From Trichormus variabilis 0441 (lineage in GTDB: Bacteria > Cyanobacteriota > Cyanobacteriia > Cyanobacteriales > Nostocaceae): 64,000 bases of DNA. Made by a program: the position numbers and the translations under genes. Where the stretch lies: contig NZ_CP047242.1 in NCBI RefSeq assembly GCF_009856605.1, positions 2,734,001-2,798,000 on the forward strand, given 5' to 3'. This document shows positions 54,785-63,206 of the stretch, piece after piece. The notes beneath the pieces were generated by a model, which saw only the letters and a program-made list of their open reading frames with translations, searched no databases and was not told the DNA's origin. Every line of letters begins with the position of its first letter. Position 1 is the first letter of the stretch.

Positions 54785-55477
54785 TTAAAATTCAGAAAAA
54801 AGTAATTTTGTCACTTCTTCCAACACTTTTAGTCCCCGCAGGGAACCTTGAATTAGCCGAGCAGCTGCAATAGGTTGACCCAGGAATCTTAATCCTAAGG
54901 ATAAAGGTTGTAGAGAACCGTCGGGATTGATGGCTGCTGTGATGTCAGGGATATCGTGATGGCAATCATCGCTAACTACCCTAAGCATAGCTACTGCTAC
55001 ACCAGATTCATTGAAATATTCTAGGGTAGCAAATCCTTCCATATCAACGACATCAGCACCTAAAGTTTTGCCAAGATGTCGTTTTTCTGAAGCAGAGCAA
55101 ATAACGCGATCGCTTGTCAATGACTTAACTAACTTCAGCCTTGGATAATGAGTTTTTAGTGCTGAGCGTATTTCTGTAGTGAAGGCAGAATCGCAGACTT
55201 GCAATTGTTCCTGATAAATACAACTTTCATACAACACCACATCCCCAATATGATATTGCGGTGTTAAGCTGCCACATAGACCCATAACCAGGACTTTTGG
55301 TTGTAAATCGCAGGCGGAGTATTCCTGCTTTGGCAATTGTTGGAGGTACTTCGTTAACGGCTTGATACCTACTGGCACTGGTATAATTTTAGGCGTTTTA
55401 ATAGTGACTCGACTTAAGCCGCGACACACAGCCATGTATTCAGAACCTTGTGGTACAAGAATTGCGTTGATAGTCAT
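54785..55477 (-). CDS. hpnG: Phosphorylase/nucleosidase-family protein, HpnG-like
   Basis: 230 residues with the purine nucleoside phosphorylase/MTA-SAH nucleosidase fold: VLVMGLCGSLTPQYHIGDVV, DRVICSASEKRHLGKTLGADVVDMEGFATLEYF (in parts, DMEG motif) and MLRVVSDDCHHDIPD. In hopanoid producers, HpnG removes adenine from adenosylhopane to give ribosylhopane. Divergent neighbours RND-hpnA-hpnH make this assignment likely; by sequence alone it could be another nucleosidase. ATG 55477, 139-bp spacer to the divergent RND gene. Confidence 0.75.
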   Translation of the reverse strand: MTINAILVPQGSEYMAVCRGLSRVTIKTPKIIPVPVGIKPLTKYLQQLPKQEYSACDLQPKVLVMGLCGSLTPQYHIGDVVLYESCIYQEQLQVCDSAFTTEIRSALKTHYPRLKLVKSLTSDRVICSASEKRHLGKTLGADVVDMEGFATLEYFNESGVAVAMLRVVSDDCHHDIPDITAAINPDGSLQPLSLGLRFLGQPIAAARLIQGSLRGLKVLEEVTKLLFSEF

Positions 55478-55616
55478 TAGTCAGTTGTCAATAGTTTTCC
55501 CCTACACCCCTACATCCCTAGACCCCTACACTCCCACTTACTCTTCGACTCGCAAAGTGTCAAGGATTACTGTAGCATGACAATTAAATATGTCTTCCGC
55601 CTGATGAATTTCCAAG

Positions 55617-58316
55617 ATGGTAAAGCTAACTAGCTCAAAATCGGCACGACAACGCTTCAATTTTTCCCGATGGGCAATTGAGTATTCGTGGCTGACTGTC
55701 AGTTTTTGGATTGCCGTAGCGGTAGCTGGCGCGCTGGCTTTCAGTTCCCTTAAGTATGCTTTGTTTCCAGATATTACCTTCCCGGTAGTGGTGGTAAATG
55801 CTACGGCTCCTCTAAAAACTGCCGTGGATACTGAAGCAAAGCTTACCATACCTATAGAGGAGAGTCTGCGTTCTTTAGAAGGACTAGATAACCTACGCTC
55901 ATCTAGCTATCCTGGTCAGGCTGCTGTGAGTCTGGCTTTTAGTGTAGGAACAAATCTCGAAACTTCCACTAGTAAGGTCGAAGCAGCACTCAAGCAGTTA
56001 AACCTTCCTCAAGGTGCAAGTTACAAAACGATTCCTTTGAACTTGAATGAGTCTGCTGCTGTGAGTTATGCCATTGAGAGTAATTCTCGGAATTTGGCAG
56101 ATTTAACAAAGTTAGCTCAAGACCAGATTACACCAGCGATCGCTAAGTTACCAGGAGTACTGAAAGTCTCGCTGTTGGGCGCTCCGACTGCCTCACCTCC
56201 CTTGAATGCTGCTAATGATAGCCTTGCGGCTCTTAGTCAAGGCGCAGGCACACTAGTCAGGTTCAATGGTCAATCAGCACTGGCATTTCAAGTAATTAAA
56301 CGTGGTAACGCTAACACCTTAGAAGTTGTTAGTCGAGTTGAACAAGAAGTACAGAAACTCCGTGCTAATCTCCCAGATGTCAAACTCACCTTAGCGGCAA
56401 CCCAAGCAGAGTATATCCGCCATGCTACTAAGTCAACAATAGATGCGCTCATAGAGGCGATCGTGTTGTCAATTGTGGTGATTTATCCCTTCTTATGGAA
56501 TTGGCGGGCAACTTTCATCTCCGCATTGGCTATTCCTACGTCTTTGCTGGCGACATTTATCGTGATGGCAATTTTTGGCTTCAATTTAGAAACCATCACC
56601 TTACTAGCTCTAGCATTGGTCATTGGGAGTGTAATTGATGATGCCATCCTTGATGTAGAAAATATCATGCGGCACATCGAAGAAGGTGAAAGTCCGCGCC
56701 AAGCTGCTTACTCAGCGACAGATGAAATTGGCTTAACAGTTGTTGCCACTACCGCCGCCGCCGTAGCCGTATTCTTACCCATCGGTTTAATGGGTGGAGT
56801 AGTTGGACAATTCTTCAAGCCATTCGGCATCACGGTTTCGGCTTCCTATATAGCTTCTACCTTGGTTGCTCGTACCCTATCACCAGTTTTAGCTACCTAT
56901 TGGCTAAAACCTGTCACAAAAACTCCTCAAAGAAAGGAAGCGAACATCTGGGGAAAATTCACCCAATTTTATCGCAACTTACTCCACTGGTCTTTAAGTC
57001 ATCGTAAAACAGTCGTTGCCTTAGCCGTACTCAGTTTTGTTGCTGGTATAGCATTAATACCATTCATCCCAAAAGGCTTTATCCCCAAACTAGACAGGGG
57101 TGAATTCAACATCACCTACACCGCACCCTTGCCAAAGATCCCTGATCTGGCAGCTTTACAGCTACAAGCAAGACAAAGAAGCAATATTACCCAGTCCCCA
57201 GTTCCCAATCCCCAGTTCCCAATCCCCAACCCCCTCAACGACTCTCTAGAAGTAGCCAAAAAACTAGAAGAGGTAGTGAGAAAATATCCAGATGTGGAGA
57301 CAGTGTTTACCACAGTTGGTTCTCGTGAGGGTGAGCCGAATAAAGGAATACTGTATGTGAAGCTGAAGGAAGACCGTAAAATCCAGACGGCGGAATTAAA
57401 AGACCAATTACGCTCAAATTTGCCTAATCTTCCTGGCGTAACTACTAGTGTGGAAGATATTCAATTTGTTGATACGGGTGGGCAAAAACCTCTACAAGTA
57501 GCATTAAGCGGTAACGATTTACAGGCTCTCAATCAAGCTGCTAAGAAAATTAAAGAGCGCATCGAGAAAATACCTGGATTCGCTGATGTCACAGTTACCG
57601 GTGAAACCAATACTCAGGATCAGGTTTTGCAAATTGAACGGCTGAATAATCAACGGGTAGCGTATATCAGCGCTAACTTGGGACAGGATTTATCTCTAGG
57701 TAATGCTACTGATAAGATAGTAGCGGAAGCCCAGCCCATTTTACCTGCTGGAATCACCTTAAATTTGGGAGGAGATTCGGCACGCCAAAGCGAGGTTTTT
57801 GGTAGCTTTGCTTCCACTTTGGCGTTGTCAGCACTGTGCATTATCGTCGTACTAGTTTTATTGTTCAAAAGTTGGATAGACCCAATAGTAATTGGCGTTT
57901 CCTTACCTCTGTCCATAGTGGGTGCAATGCTGGCGTTACTCTTTACCAAGAGTGACTTTGGCATGATTTCCCTGATTGGTTTTGTCTTCTTACTAGGGTT
58001 AGCAAATAAAAACGCCATTGTCCTAGTAGATTACATTAACCAACTGCGCCAAGCTGGCTTAAGCCGTACAGAGGCAATTCTCAAGGCAGGCCCGGTACGT
58101 TTGCGCCCCATCATCATGACCACCATTTCCACCCTGTTAGGAATGTTACCCATCGCCTTGGGTTTAGGTGCAGGTTCAGAATTACGATCGCCTATGGCTG
58201 TAGCGATCGCTGGTGGACTGGTAACTTCTACCATCCTCAGCTTGATTGTGATACCCGTGGTGTACGCCATTTTGGACGATTGGTTTCCCCGGTTTGCCCA
58301 CAAGGAGAGAAATTAA
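55617..58316 (+). CDS. RND-family efflux permease (AcrB-type, short)
   Basis: 899 residues, shorter than AcrB (about 1040). Proton-driven inner-membrane pump of the HAE/heavy metal efflux type. N-terminal membrane segment (WIAVAVAGALAFSSLKY), LFPDITFPVVVV, two periplasmic domains, and a second half with FVFLLGLANKNAIVLVDYIN (charge-relay Lys) near residue 785. First transmembrane bundle includes LVIGSVIDDAILDVENIMRH with the proton-relay acidic pair. A CCCAGTT/CCCAATC heptamer insert at 57190-57231 encodes Pro/Asn-rich residues in the second periplasmic region. Stop overlaps the hpnA start by one base. No adaptor is encoded here. Confidence 0.9.
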   Translation: MVKLTSSKSARQRFNFSRWAIEYSWLTVSFWIAVAVAGALAFSSLKYALFPDITFPVVVVNATAPLKTAVDTEAKLTIPIEESLRSLEGLDNLRSSSYPGQAAVSLAFSVGTNLETSTSKVEAALKQLNLPQGASYKTIPLNLNESAAVSYAIESNSRNLADLTKLAQDQITPAIAKLPGVLKVSLLGAPTASPPLNAANDSLAALSQGAGTLVRFNGQSALAFQVIKRGNANTLEVVSRVEQEVQKLRANLPDVKLTLAATQAEYIRHATKSTIDALIEAIVLSIVVIYPFLWNWRATFISALAIPTSLLATFIVMAIFGFNLETITLLALALVIGSVIDDAILDVENIMRHIEEGESPRQAAYSATDEIGLTVVATTAAAVAVFLPIGLMGGVVGQFFKPFGITVSASYIASTLVARTLSPVLATYWLKPVTKTPQRKEANIWGKFTQFYRNLLHWSLSHRKTVVALAVLSFVAGIALIPFIPKGFIPKLDRGEFNITYTAPLPKIPDLAALQLQARQRSNITQSPVPNPQFPIPNPLNDSLEVAKKLEEVVRKYPDVETVFTTVGSREGEPNKGILYVKLKEDRKIQTAELKDQLRSNLPNLPGVTTSVEDIQFVDTGGQKPLQVALSGNDLQALNQAAKKIKERIEKIPGFADVTVTGETNTQDQVLQIERLNNQRVAYISANLGQDLSLGNATDKIVAEAQPILPAGITLNLGGDSARQSEVFGSFASTLALSALCIIVVLVLLFKSWIDPIVIGVSLPLSIVGAMLALLFTKSDFGMISLIGFVFLLGLANKNAIVLVDYINQLRQAGLSRTEAILKAGPVRLRPIIMTTISTLLGMLPIALGLGAGSELRSPMAVAIAGGLVTSTILSLIVIPVVYAILDDWFPRFAHKERN
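57190..57231. repeat. Six STRR-type heptamers inside the RND gene
   Basis: CCCAGTC, CCCAGTT, CCCAATC, CCCAGTT, CCCAATC, CCCAACC run head to tail, 42 bp, in frame, encoding a SPVPNPQFPIPNP stretch. Confidence 0.92.
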
Positions 58317-59299
58317 TGCGGGTCTTTGTCACAGGGGCTACGGGTTTTGTGGGTGCCAATCTAGTGCGATTGCTGCTGCAACAGGGGTACACAGTCAAAA
58401 CCCTAGTCCGTCCTCAGAGCAATCTGGGTAATTTACAGGGTTTAGATGTGGAAATTGTCGAAGGGGATTTTGATAATCAATACCTTTGGCGACAGATGTC
58501 TGGTTGTCGGTATCTGTTTCATGTCGCAGCCCAATACTCCCTGTGGCAAAAAGACCGGGATTTACTTTATCAAAACAACGTCCTCGGTACTTTTCAGGTG
58601 TTAGAAGCAGCCCAAAAAGCGGGAATTGAACGTACTGTTTACACCAGTTCTGTAGCCGCCATTGGGGTAAATCCCTCTGGTGCAATTGCCGATGAAACCT
58701 ATCAAAGCCCGGTAGATAAGCTAATTGGACATTACAAAAAATCCAAGTTTTTAGCAGAACAGGAAGCCGTACAGGCCGCAGCCAAGGGACAAGATGTGGT
58801 CATCGTTAACCCCAGCACCCCCATCGGCCCTTGGGATATCAAACCCACACCCACCGGCGACATTATTCTCCGGTTCCTGCGGCGACAAATGCCCGCCTAT
58901 GTCAATACCGGGCTGAATTTAATCGATGTGCGGGACGTAGCTTGGGGACATTTACTGGCCTTGGAAAAAGGGAAAAGTGGCGATCGCTATATCTTAGGAC
59001 ATCAGAACCTCAGCCTCAAGCAACTACTGGAGAAACTGGCAGAAATCACAGGTTTATCCGCACCCCAATGGACTGTCCCAGGCTGGTTACCCCTAAGCGT
59101 CGCCTGGATGGAAGAAAAGATCCTCGCACCTTTGGGAAAACCTCCTTCAGTCCCTATAGATGGTGTCCGTATGGCTCAACAAACCATGTACTACGATGCC
59201 TCAAAAGCCGTCAAAGAATTAGGTTTACCCCAATCTCCAGTCGATATTGCCCTGAAAGATGCGGTGAATTGGTTTGTTTCCCAAGGTTACGTCAAGTGA
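58316..59299 (+). CDS. hpnA: Hopanoid-associated sugar epimerase HpnA
   Basis: 327 residues, extended short-chain dehydrogenase of the HpnA family. Rossmann motif VFVTGATGFVGANLVRLLLQ, the catalytic YKKSK (Tyr-x3-Lys) after SSVAAIG, and a NPSTPIGPWDIKPTPTGDI block as in hopanoid-associated epimerases. AAGGAGAG six bases before the ATG at 58316, which shares one base with the RND stop (TAATG), so translation is coupled. Start at 58280 is rejected. The exact sugar substrate is not known for the family. Confidence 0.9.
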   Translation: MRVFVTGATGFVGANLVRLLLQQGYTVKTLVRPQSNLGNLQGLDVEIVEGDFDNQYLWRQMSGCRYLFHVAAQYSLWQKDRDLLYQNNVLGTFQVLEAAQKAGIERTVYTSSVAAIGVNPSGAIADETYQSPVDKLIGHYKKSKFLAEQEAVQAAAKGQDVVIVNPSTPIGPWDIKPTPTGDIILRFLRRQMPAYVNTGLNLIDVRDVAWGHLLALEKGKSGDRYILGHQNLSLKQLLEKLAEITGLSAPQWTVPGWLPLSVAWMEEKILAPLGKPPSVPIDGVRMAQQTMYYDASKAVKELGLPQSPVDIALKDAVNWFVSQGYVK

Positions 59300-59386
59300 G
59301 GTGAAAAAGAGGCAGGGAGAAGAAAACTATTAGCAACTGACAACTGACAACTAACAACTGACTATTGACTATTGAGGAGTAATACA

Positions 59387-60403
59387 GTGGCGGTTAACTT
59401 ACAACAAGCGATCGATATCGGTAAGTATTTAGTTACTCAACGTCTTTTAGGACGGAAACGTTTTCCCTTGGTATTGATGTTAGAACCATTGTTTCGCTGT
59501 AATCTGGCGTGTTCTGGTTGTGGGAAAATTCAACATCCTACAGAGATATTGAAACAGAATTTGACTCCCGAACAGTGCTTCGCCGCAGTAGATGAGTGTG
59601 GCGCACCAGTGGTTTCCATTCCTGGGGGAGAACCCCTACTACATCCCCAAATAGACGAGATTGTCAGGGGATTAGTGGAACGAAAAAAGTATGTTTATTT
59701 GTGTACTAATGGCTTGTTATTGGAAAAGAGCCTAGATAAATTCCAACCATCTCCCTACTTGACTTTTAGTGTGCATTTAGATGGGTTGCGAGAGTGGCAT
59801 GATAAATGTGTAGATCGAAAAGGGGTGTTTGATATTGCCGTCAAAGCCATCAAAGCTGCCAAAGCCAGAGGTTTCCGCGTCACCACCAACACGACTATTT
59901 TTGAAGGTTGTGATCCCCAGGAAATGCAGGAATTTTTCGATTTCCTAGAAACCCTCAACACTGATGGCATGATGATTTCCCCCGGTTATAGTTACGACTG
60001 GGCCCCAGATCAAGACCATTTTCTCAAACGAGAACAAACACGCGCCCTGTTTCGAGAAATCCTCACCCCCTATAAAACAGGCAAGAAAAACTGGAATTTT
60101 AACCACAACCCCTTATTCCTAGACTTTCTTGTCGGTGAGAAAGATTATGAATGCACGCCTTGGGGTAGCCCTAGTTATAGCGTTCTCGGTTGGCAAAAAC
60201 CTTGTTATCTTTTGAATGAAGGACATTACACCAGCTTCAAGCAACTGCTAGCAGAAACAGACTGGAACAAATACGGCCGCGCCAGTGGTAATCCTAAGTG
60301 TGCAGATTGTATGGTTCACTGTGGCTACGAACCTACAGCCGCAATGGATGCGATGCAACCGCAAAATATTACTCGCTCTCTTGGGAGTGTATTTGGTAGA
60401 TAG
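59387..60403 (+). CDS. hpnH: Adenosyl-hopene transferase HpnH (radical SAM)
   Basis: 338 residues. Radical SAM enzyme that links 5'-deoxyadenosyl to diploptene, the first step of C35 hopanoid (bacteriohopanepolyol) side chains. The [10 protein letters not shown] motif (Cys-x3-Cys-x2-Cys) binds the 4Fe-4S cluster; [14 protein letters not shown] is the SAM-binding GGE block; extra C-terminal cysteines ([13 protein letters not shown]) follow. GTG 59387 with GAGGAG seven bases upstream is the start; the longer TTG reading is rejected. 87 bp after hpnA, spacer with CAACTGA heptamers. Confidence 0.95.
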   Translation: MAVNLQQAIDIGKYLVTQRLLGRKRFPLVLMLEPLFRCNLACSGCGKIQHPTEILKQNLTPEQCFAAVDECGAPVVSIPGGEPLLHPQIDEIVRGLVERKKYVYLCTNGLLLEKSLDKFQPSPYLTFSVHLDGLREWHDKCVDRKGVFDIAVKAIKAAKARGFRVTTNTTIFEGCDPQEMQEFFDFLETLNTDGMMISPGYSYDWAPDQDHFLKREQTRALFREILTPYKTGKKNWNFNHNPLFLDFLVGEKDYECTPWGSPSYSVLGWQKPCYLLNEGHYTSFKQLLAETDWNKYGRASGNPKCADCMVHCGYEPTAAMDAMQPQNITRSLGSVFGR

Positions 60404-60427
60404 TAGGGATTGGGTAACAGCACTCAT

Positions 60428-60564
60428 CAGATTATTGTTGGCGTAGTCTGTGCTTGTGCATAAAAATCCAAGTATCTGTAGGGTGGGCAATGCCCACCAA
60501 AACCATGACACGGTTGGCAATGCCTACTCTACTTATATTTCAGAAATCAACTATGAATCCTATA
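60428..60564 (-). repeat. Interspersed repeat family R1, copy 3
   Basis: Reverse complement of the unit at 2115-2252 and 12136-12338: TATAGGATTCATAGTTGATT end, CTACAGATACTTGGAT block, AACAATAATCTG end. It fills the spacer between hpnH and the DUF2237 gene. Confidence 0.75.
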
Positions 60565-60595
60565 GCCAATATTTGAAATAATTAAGGAATTCAAT

Positions 60596-60970
60596 ATGGC
60601 ACAGGCGGAAAACGTAATTGGCACAGAATTAGAACTTTGTTGTTCTTCTCCCGTAACTGGGTTTTATCGTGATGGATTTTGCCAAACGGGAGCTTACGAT
60701 ACTGGTATGCACGTTGTCTGCGCTCAAGTGACAGCAGAATTTTTGGAGTTTACAAAATCTCGTGGTAATGACCTGAGTACACCCTATCCTGAGTATAATT
60801 TTCCTGGTTTGCAGCCAGGCGATCGCTGGTGTTTATGTGCAGCTCGTTGGCAAGAAGCACTGGAAGCCGGAGTTGCACCACCTGTAATTCTTACAGCCAC
60901 CCATGCCAGAGCATTAGAAGTCTGTTCTCTAGATGATTTGCAAAAACACGCTCTGATAAATGGGGATTAG
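60596..60970 (+). CDS. DUF2237 family protein
   Basis: 124 residues. Family hallmarks: CCSSPVTGFYRDGFCQTGAY, DTGMHVVCAQVTAEFLEFTKSRGNDLSTP (in parts), GLQPGDRWCLCAARWQEAL and PPVILTATHARALE. Several conserved Cys may bind a metal or form disulfides; function is not established. AAGGAA stands nine bases before the ATG at 60596. Monocistronic. Confidence 0.93.
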   Translation: MAQAENVIGTELELCCSSPVTGFYRDGFCQTGAYDTGMHVVCAQVTAEFLEFTKSRGNDLSTPYPEYNFPGLQPGDRWCLCAARWQEALEAGVAPPVILTATHARALEVCSLDDLQKHALINGD

Positions 60971-61116
60971 GGACTGGGGAATTGAAACTCAGGAATAAAT
61001 TTTTCCCCAATCCCCAACACTTTTGCCGTGACTTTGCCAAAATATACAAAAACTTGTCACAATTTTTGCCAATATAATATATTATTTCCCAAAAAATTCG
61101 CTTGGCAAAAATCGGC

Positions 61117-61860
61117 ATGAGTGAAAAAACATTAGAAAGTGGCGGGAAGGCGTTTCTCGTTCTACTTTTGCCAATATCGTTTTTGGTTATTTTCCTGGTT
61201 TCTACCTGGAGATTTTTGCTGGCACTAATTGTTATAGCCATTGGTTTCAAAATTTTCCAAGAATATCAATGGCAACAGTGGTGTCAGCGAGTGAACCCAA
61301 TTTTCAATCAGTTAGTTCGGGAAAACCAAGGCAAAATTACGCCTATGGATTTAGCAATTCGTGGCAATTTTCCCGGCCCGTCGGCAAAACGTTATTTAGA
61401 AGGTAAAGCTTCAGAATTTGGGGCAAGTTTACTACCAGCTGGAGAAGGCGGTGAAGTTTACTATTTCATCACAGCCAGCATTTTAGGTAACATCCTCGAT
61501 AGTAGTGAGCCAGCGAAACAGTTGGCATCTCAACCAGTGACGACAGAAGCGCGATCGCTCCTAGCGCCACCGCCACCACCAGAACCAGTTTTAGCAGAGC
61601 CTGAACCTGAAACTGAACCTGAAGCTGAATTACCACCAGTGACTCATCACGAAGTTAAACCAAATCTGGAAAGACAGCTAATTTTCGGTTCCCTGATTCA
61701 ATCAGAACTGGCGAAGCGTCTCAATGTATATTCCAGCACTGTTTACAAACGACGCAATGATCCAGATTTTCCAGAATGGACGCGCAGCCGCGATCCTGAT
61801 GGAATTGCCTGGACTTTTTCCGAAAGAACTAAGGAATTTTTCCCATTAGAAGAAAATTAA
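61117..61860 (+). CDS. Membrane-anchored protein with C-terminal HTH-like domain
   Basis: 247 residues from ATG 61117; the TTG 61102 extension is not needed. Two adjacent hydrophobic segments (FLVLLLPISFLVIFLVSTW and FLLALIVIAIGFKIF) near the N-terminus, then a cytoplasmic region including LIRGNFPG-like helices. A Pro/Glu-rich linker follows (about 165-190, PPPPPEPVLAEPEPETEPEA) and a C-terminal segment QSELAKRLNVYSSTVYKRRNDPDFPEW that reads like a MerR/excisionase-type HTH. No named family recalled. A membrane-tethered DNA-binding role is inferred only. Confidence 0.7.
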   Translation: MSEKTLESGGKAFLVLLLPISFLVIFLVSTWRFLLALIVIAIGFKIFQEYQWQQWCQRVNPIFNQLVRENQGKITPMDLAIRGNFPGPSAKRYLEGKASEFGASLLPAGEGGEVYYFITASILGNILDSSEPAKQLASQPVTTEARSLLAPPPPPEPVLAEPEPETEPEAELPPVTHHEVKPNLERQLIFGSLIQSELAKRLNVYSSTVYKRRNDPDFPEWTRSRDPDGIAWTFSERTKEFFPLEEN

Positions 61861-61937
61861 GGCAACAGTGTTTTTATTGGTCATTGCTCAGTCATCGTTA
61901 ATAAACTATTGACTGTGGACTATTGACTATTGGCTGA

Positions 61938-63068
61938 TTAACTTTTAAATTCTAAGCCTATAGCTTCGCTGATGGAATTTAATTCATGTTCTTCTAACTT
62001 GGCCAGCAACCCAGTTAAAATCTGGCTCACCATCATTGGCCCTTGGTAAATCCAGCCCGTATAAACTTGAATCAGGCTGGCTCCAGCAGTAATTTTTGCC
62101 CAAGCATCTTCAGGGGTAAATATGCCCCCAACTCCAATGATGGGGATTTCTCCCTGGGTTTGCTGCCAAATAAAACGAATGATTTCCGTGGAGCGATCGC
62201 GCACTGGCGCACCGCTAATTCCGCCAGCTTCTTCTTGGGGTGCTTTGCCTGTTTGCTCAATCACTTGAGTTTTCAGTCCATCACGGCGAATTGTGGTGTT
62301 AGTAGCGATAATCCCTGCTAATTGGTAGGTTTTAGCTAATCCAATAATGTCAGCGATCGCTTCCCATTCTAAATCCGGCGCTATCTTGACAAATATTGGT
62401 TTATGTGATTGATTTTCTTTTTGTAAAACATCCAAGATAGAACTGAGCATCGAGGCATCTTGGAGCGATCGCAAACCCGGAGTATTGGGAGAAGACACAT
62501 TAACTACAAAATAGTCACCCAATTCCTTGAGTAAGCGAAAACTATTTAAATAATCTTCGGCGGCTGCTTCTAAGGGTGTCACCTTAGATTTACCTAAATT
62601 AATACCTATAGGGATAGAAAACAGTCCTTTTTCATCAGCCAAGCGTGTAGCCATCACCGCCGCACCATGATTATTAAAGCCCATGCGGTTAAGAGCCGCT
62701 TGATCCAACGGCAGGCGAAACAGACGCGGGGGAGGATTACCGGGTTGTGCGACAAATGTGACTGTTCCTAGTTCCGCAAAGCCAAAACCCAAACTAGACC
62801 AAATCCTAGCTGCTACACCATCCTTATCAAAGCCAGCAGCCAAACCCACAGGATTGGGAAACCTTAAGCCAAACAAATTCTGCTCCAGCCGAGAATCTTC
62901 TATACACAGTGACTTTTGTAAGATATTTTGCACCCACTTAGTACTTGTGCGATCGCTTGTGTGTGACAGCCAACTCAAACTCCTCATTGTTTGCTGATGC
63001 AACCACTCCGGATCAGCCTTCACCAAATCAAATAAAAGTGGACGAACTGCAAATTTATATATATCCAT
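61938..63068 (-). CDS. pyrD: Dihydroorotate dehydrogenase, class 2
   Basis: 376 residues from ATG 63068; TTG 63074 is rejected. FMN enzyme that oxidises dihydroorotate to orotate with quinone as acceptor, at the membrane. Motifs: [45 protein letters not shown] (class 2 active-site Ser in SSPNTPG), [31 protein letters not shown]-terminal helices typical of class 2. Divergent from the GAF gene. Confidence 0.96.
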   Translation of the reverse strand: MDIYKFAVRPLLFDLVKADPEWLHQQTMRSLSWLSHTSDRTSTKWVQNILQKSLCIEDSRLEQNLFGLRFPNPVGLAAGFDKDGVAARIWSSLGFGFAELGTVTFVAQPGNPPPRLFRLPLDQAALNRMGFNNHGAAVMATRLADEKGLFSIPIGINLGKSKVTPLEAAAEDYLNSFRLLKELGDYFVVNVSSPNTPGLRSLQDASMLSSILDVLQKENQSHKPIFVKIAPDLEWEAIADIIGLAKTYQLAGIIATNTTIRRDGLKTQVIEQTGKAPQEEAGGISGAPVRDRSTEIIRFIWQQTQGEIPIIGVGGIFTPEDAWAKITAGASLIQVYTGWIYQGPMMVSQILTGLLAKLEEHELNSISEAIGLEFKS

Positions 63069-63206
63069 AGTCAAGAGTCAGTTGCCAATAATTTTCTTTT
63101 CCCAGTCCCCAGTCCCCAGTTCCCAGTCCCTTTCATCCCGAAATATCAATCAATACACGTAAAGATATTAGTGTGGGTAATTTGGGCATCTTATATATTA
63201 CAAGTT

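Noticed and set aside
60248..60520. Minus-strand ORF over the end of hpnH
   Set aside because: Shadow of hpnH and the R1 repeat.
60891..61250. Minus-strand 119-codon ORF
   Set aside because: Overlaps two well-supported plus-strand genes and heptamers.
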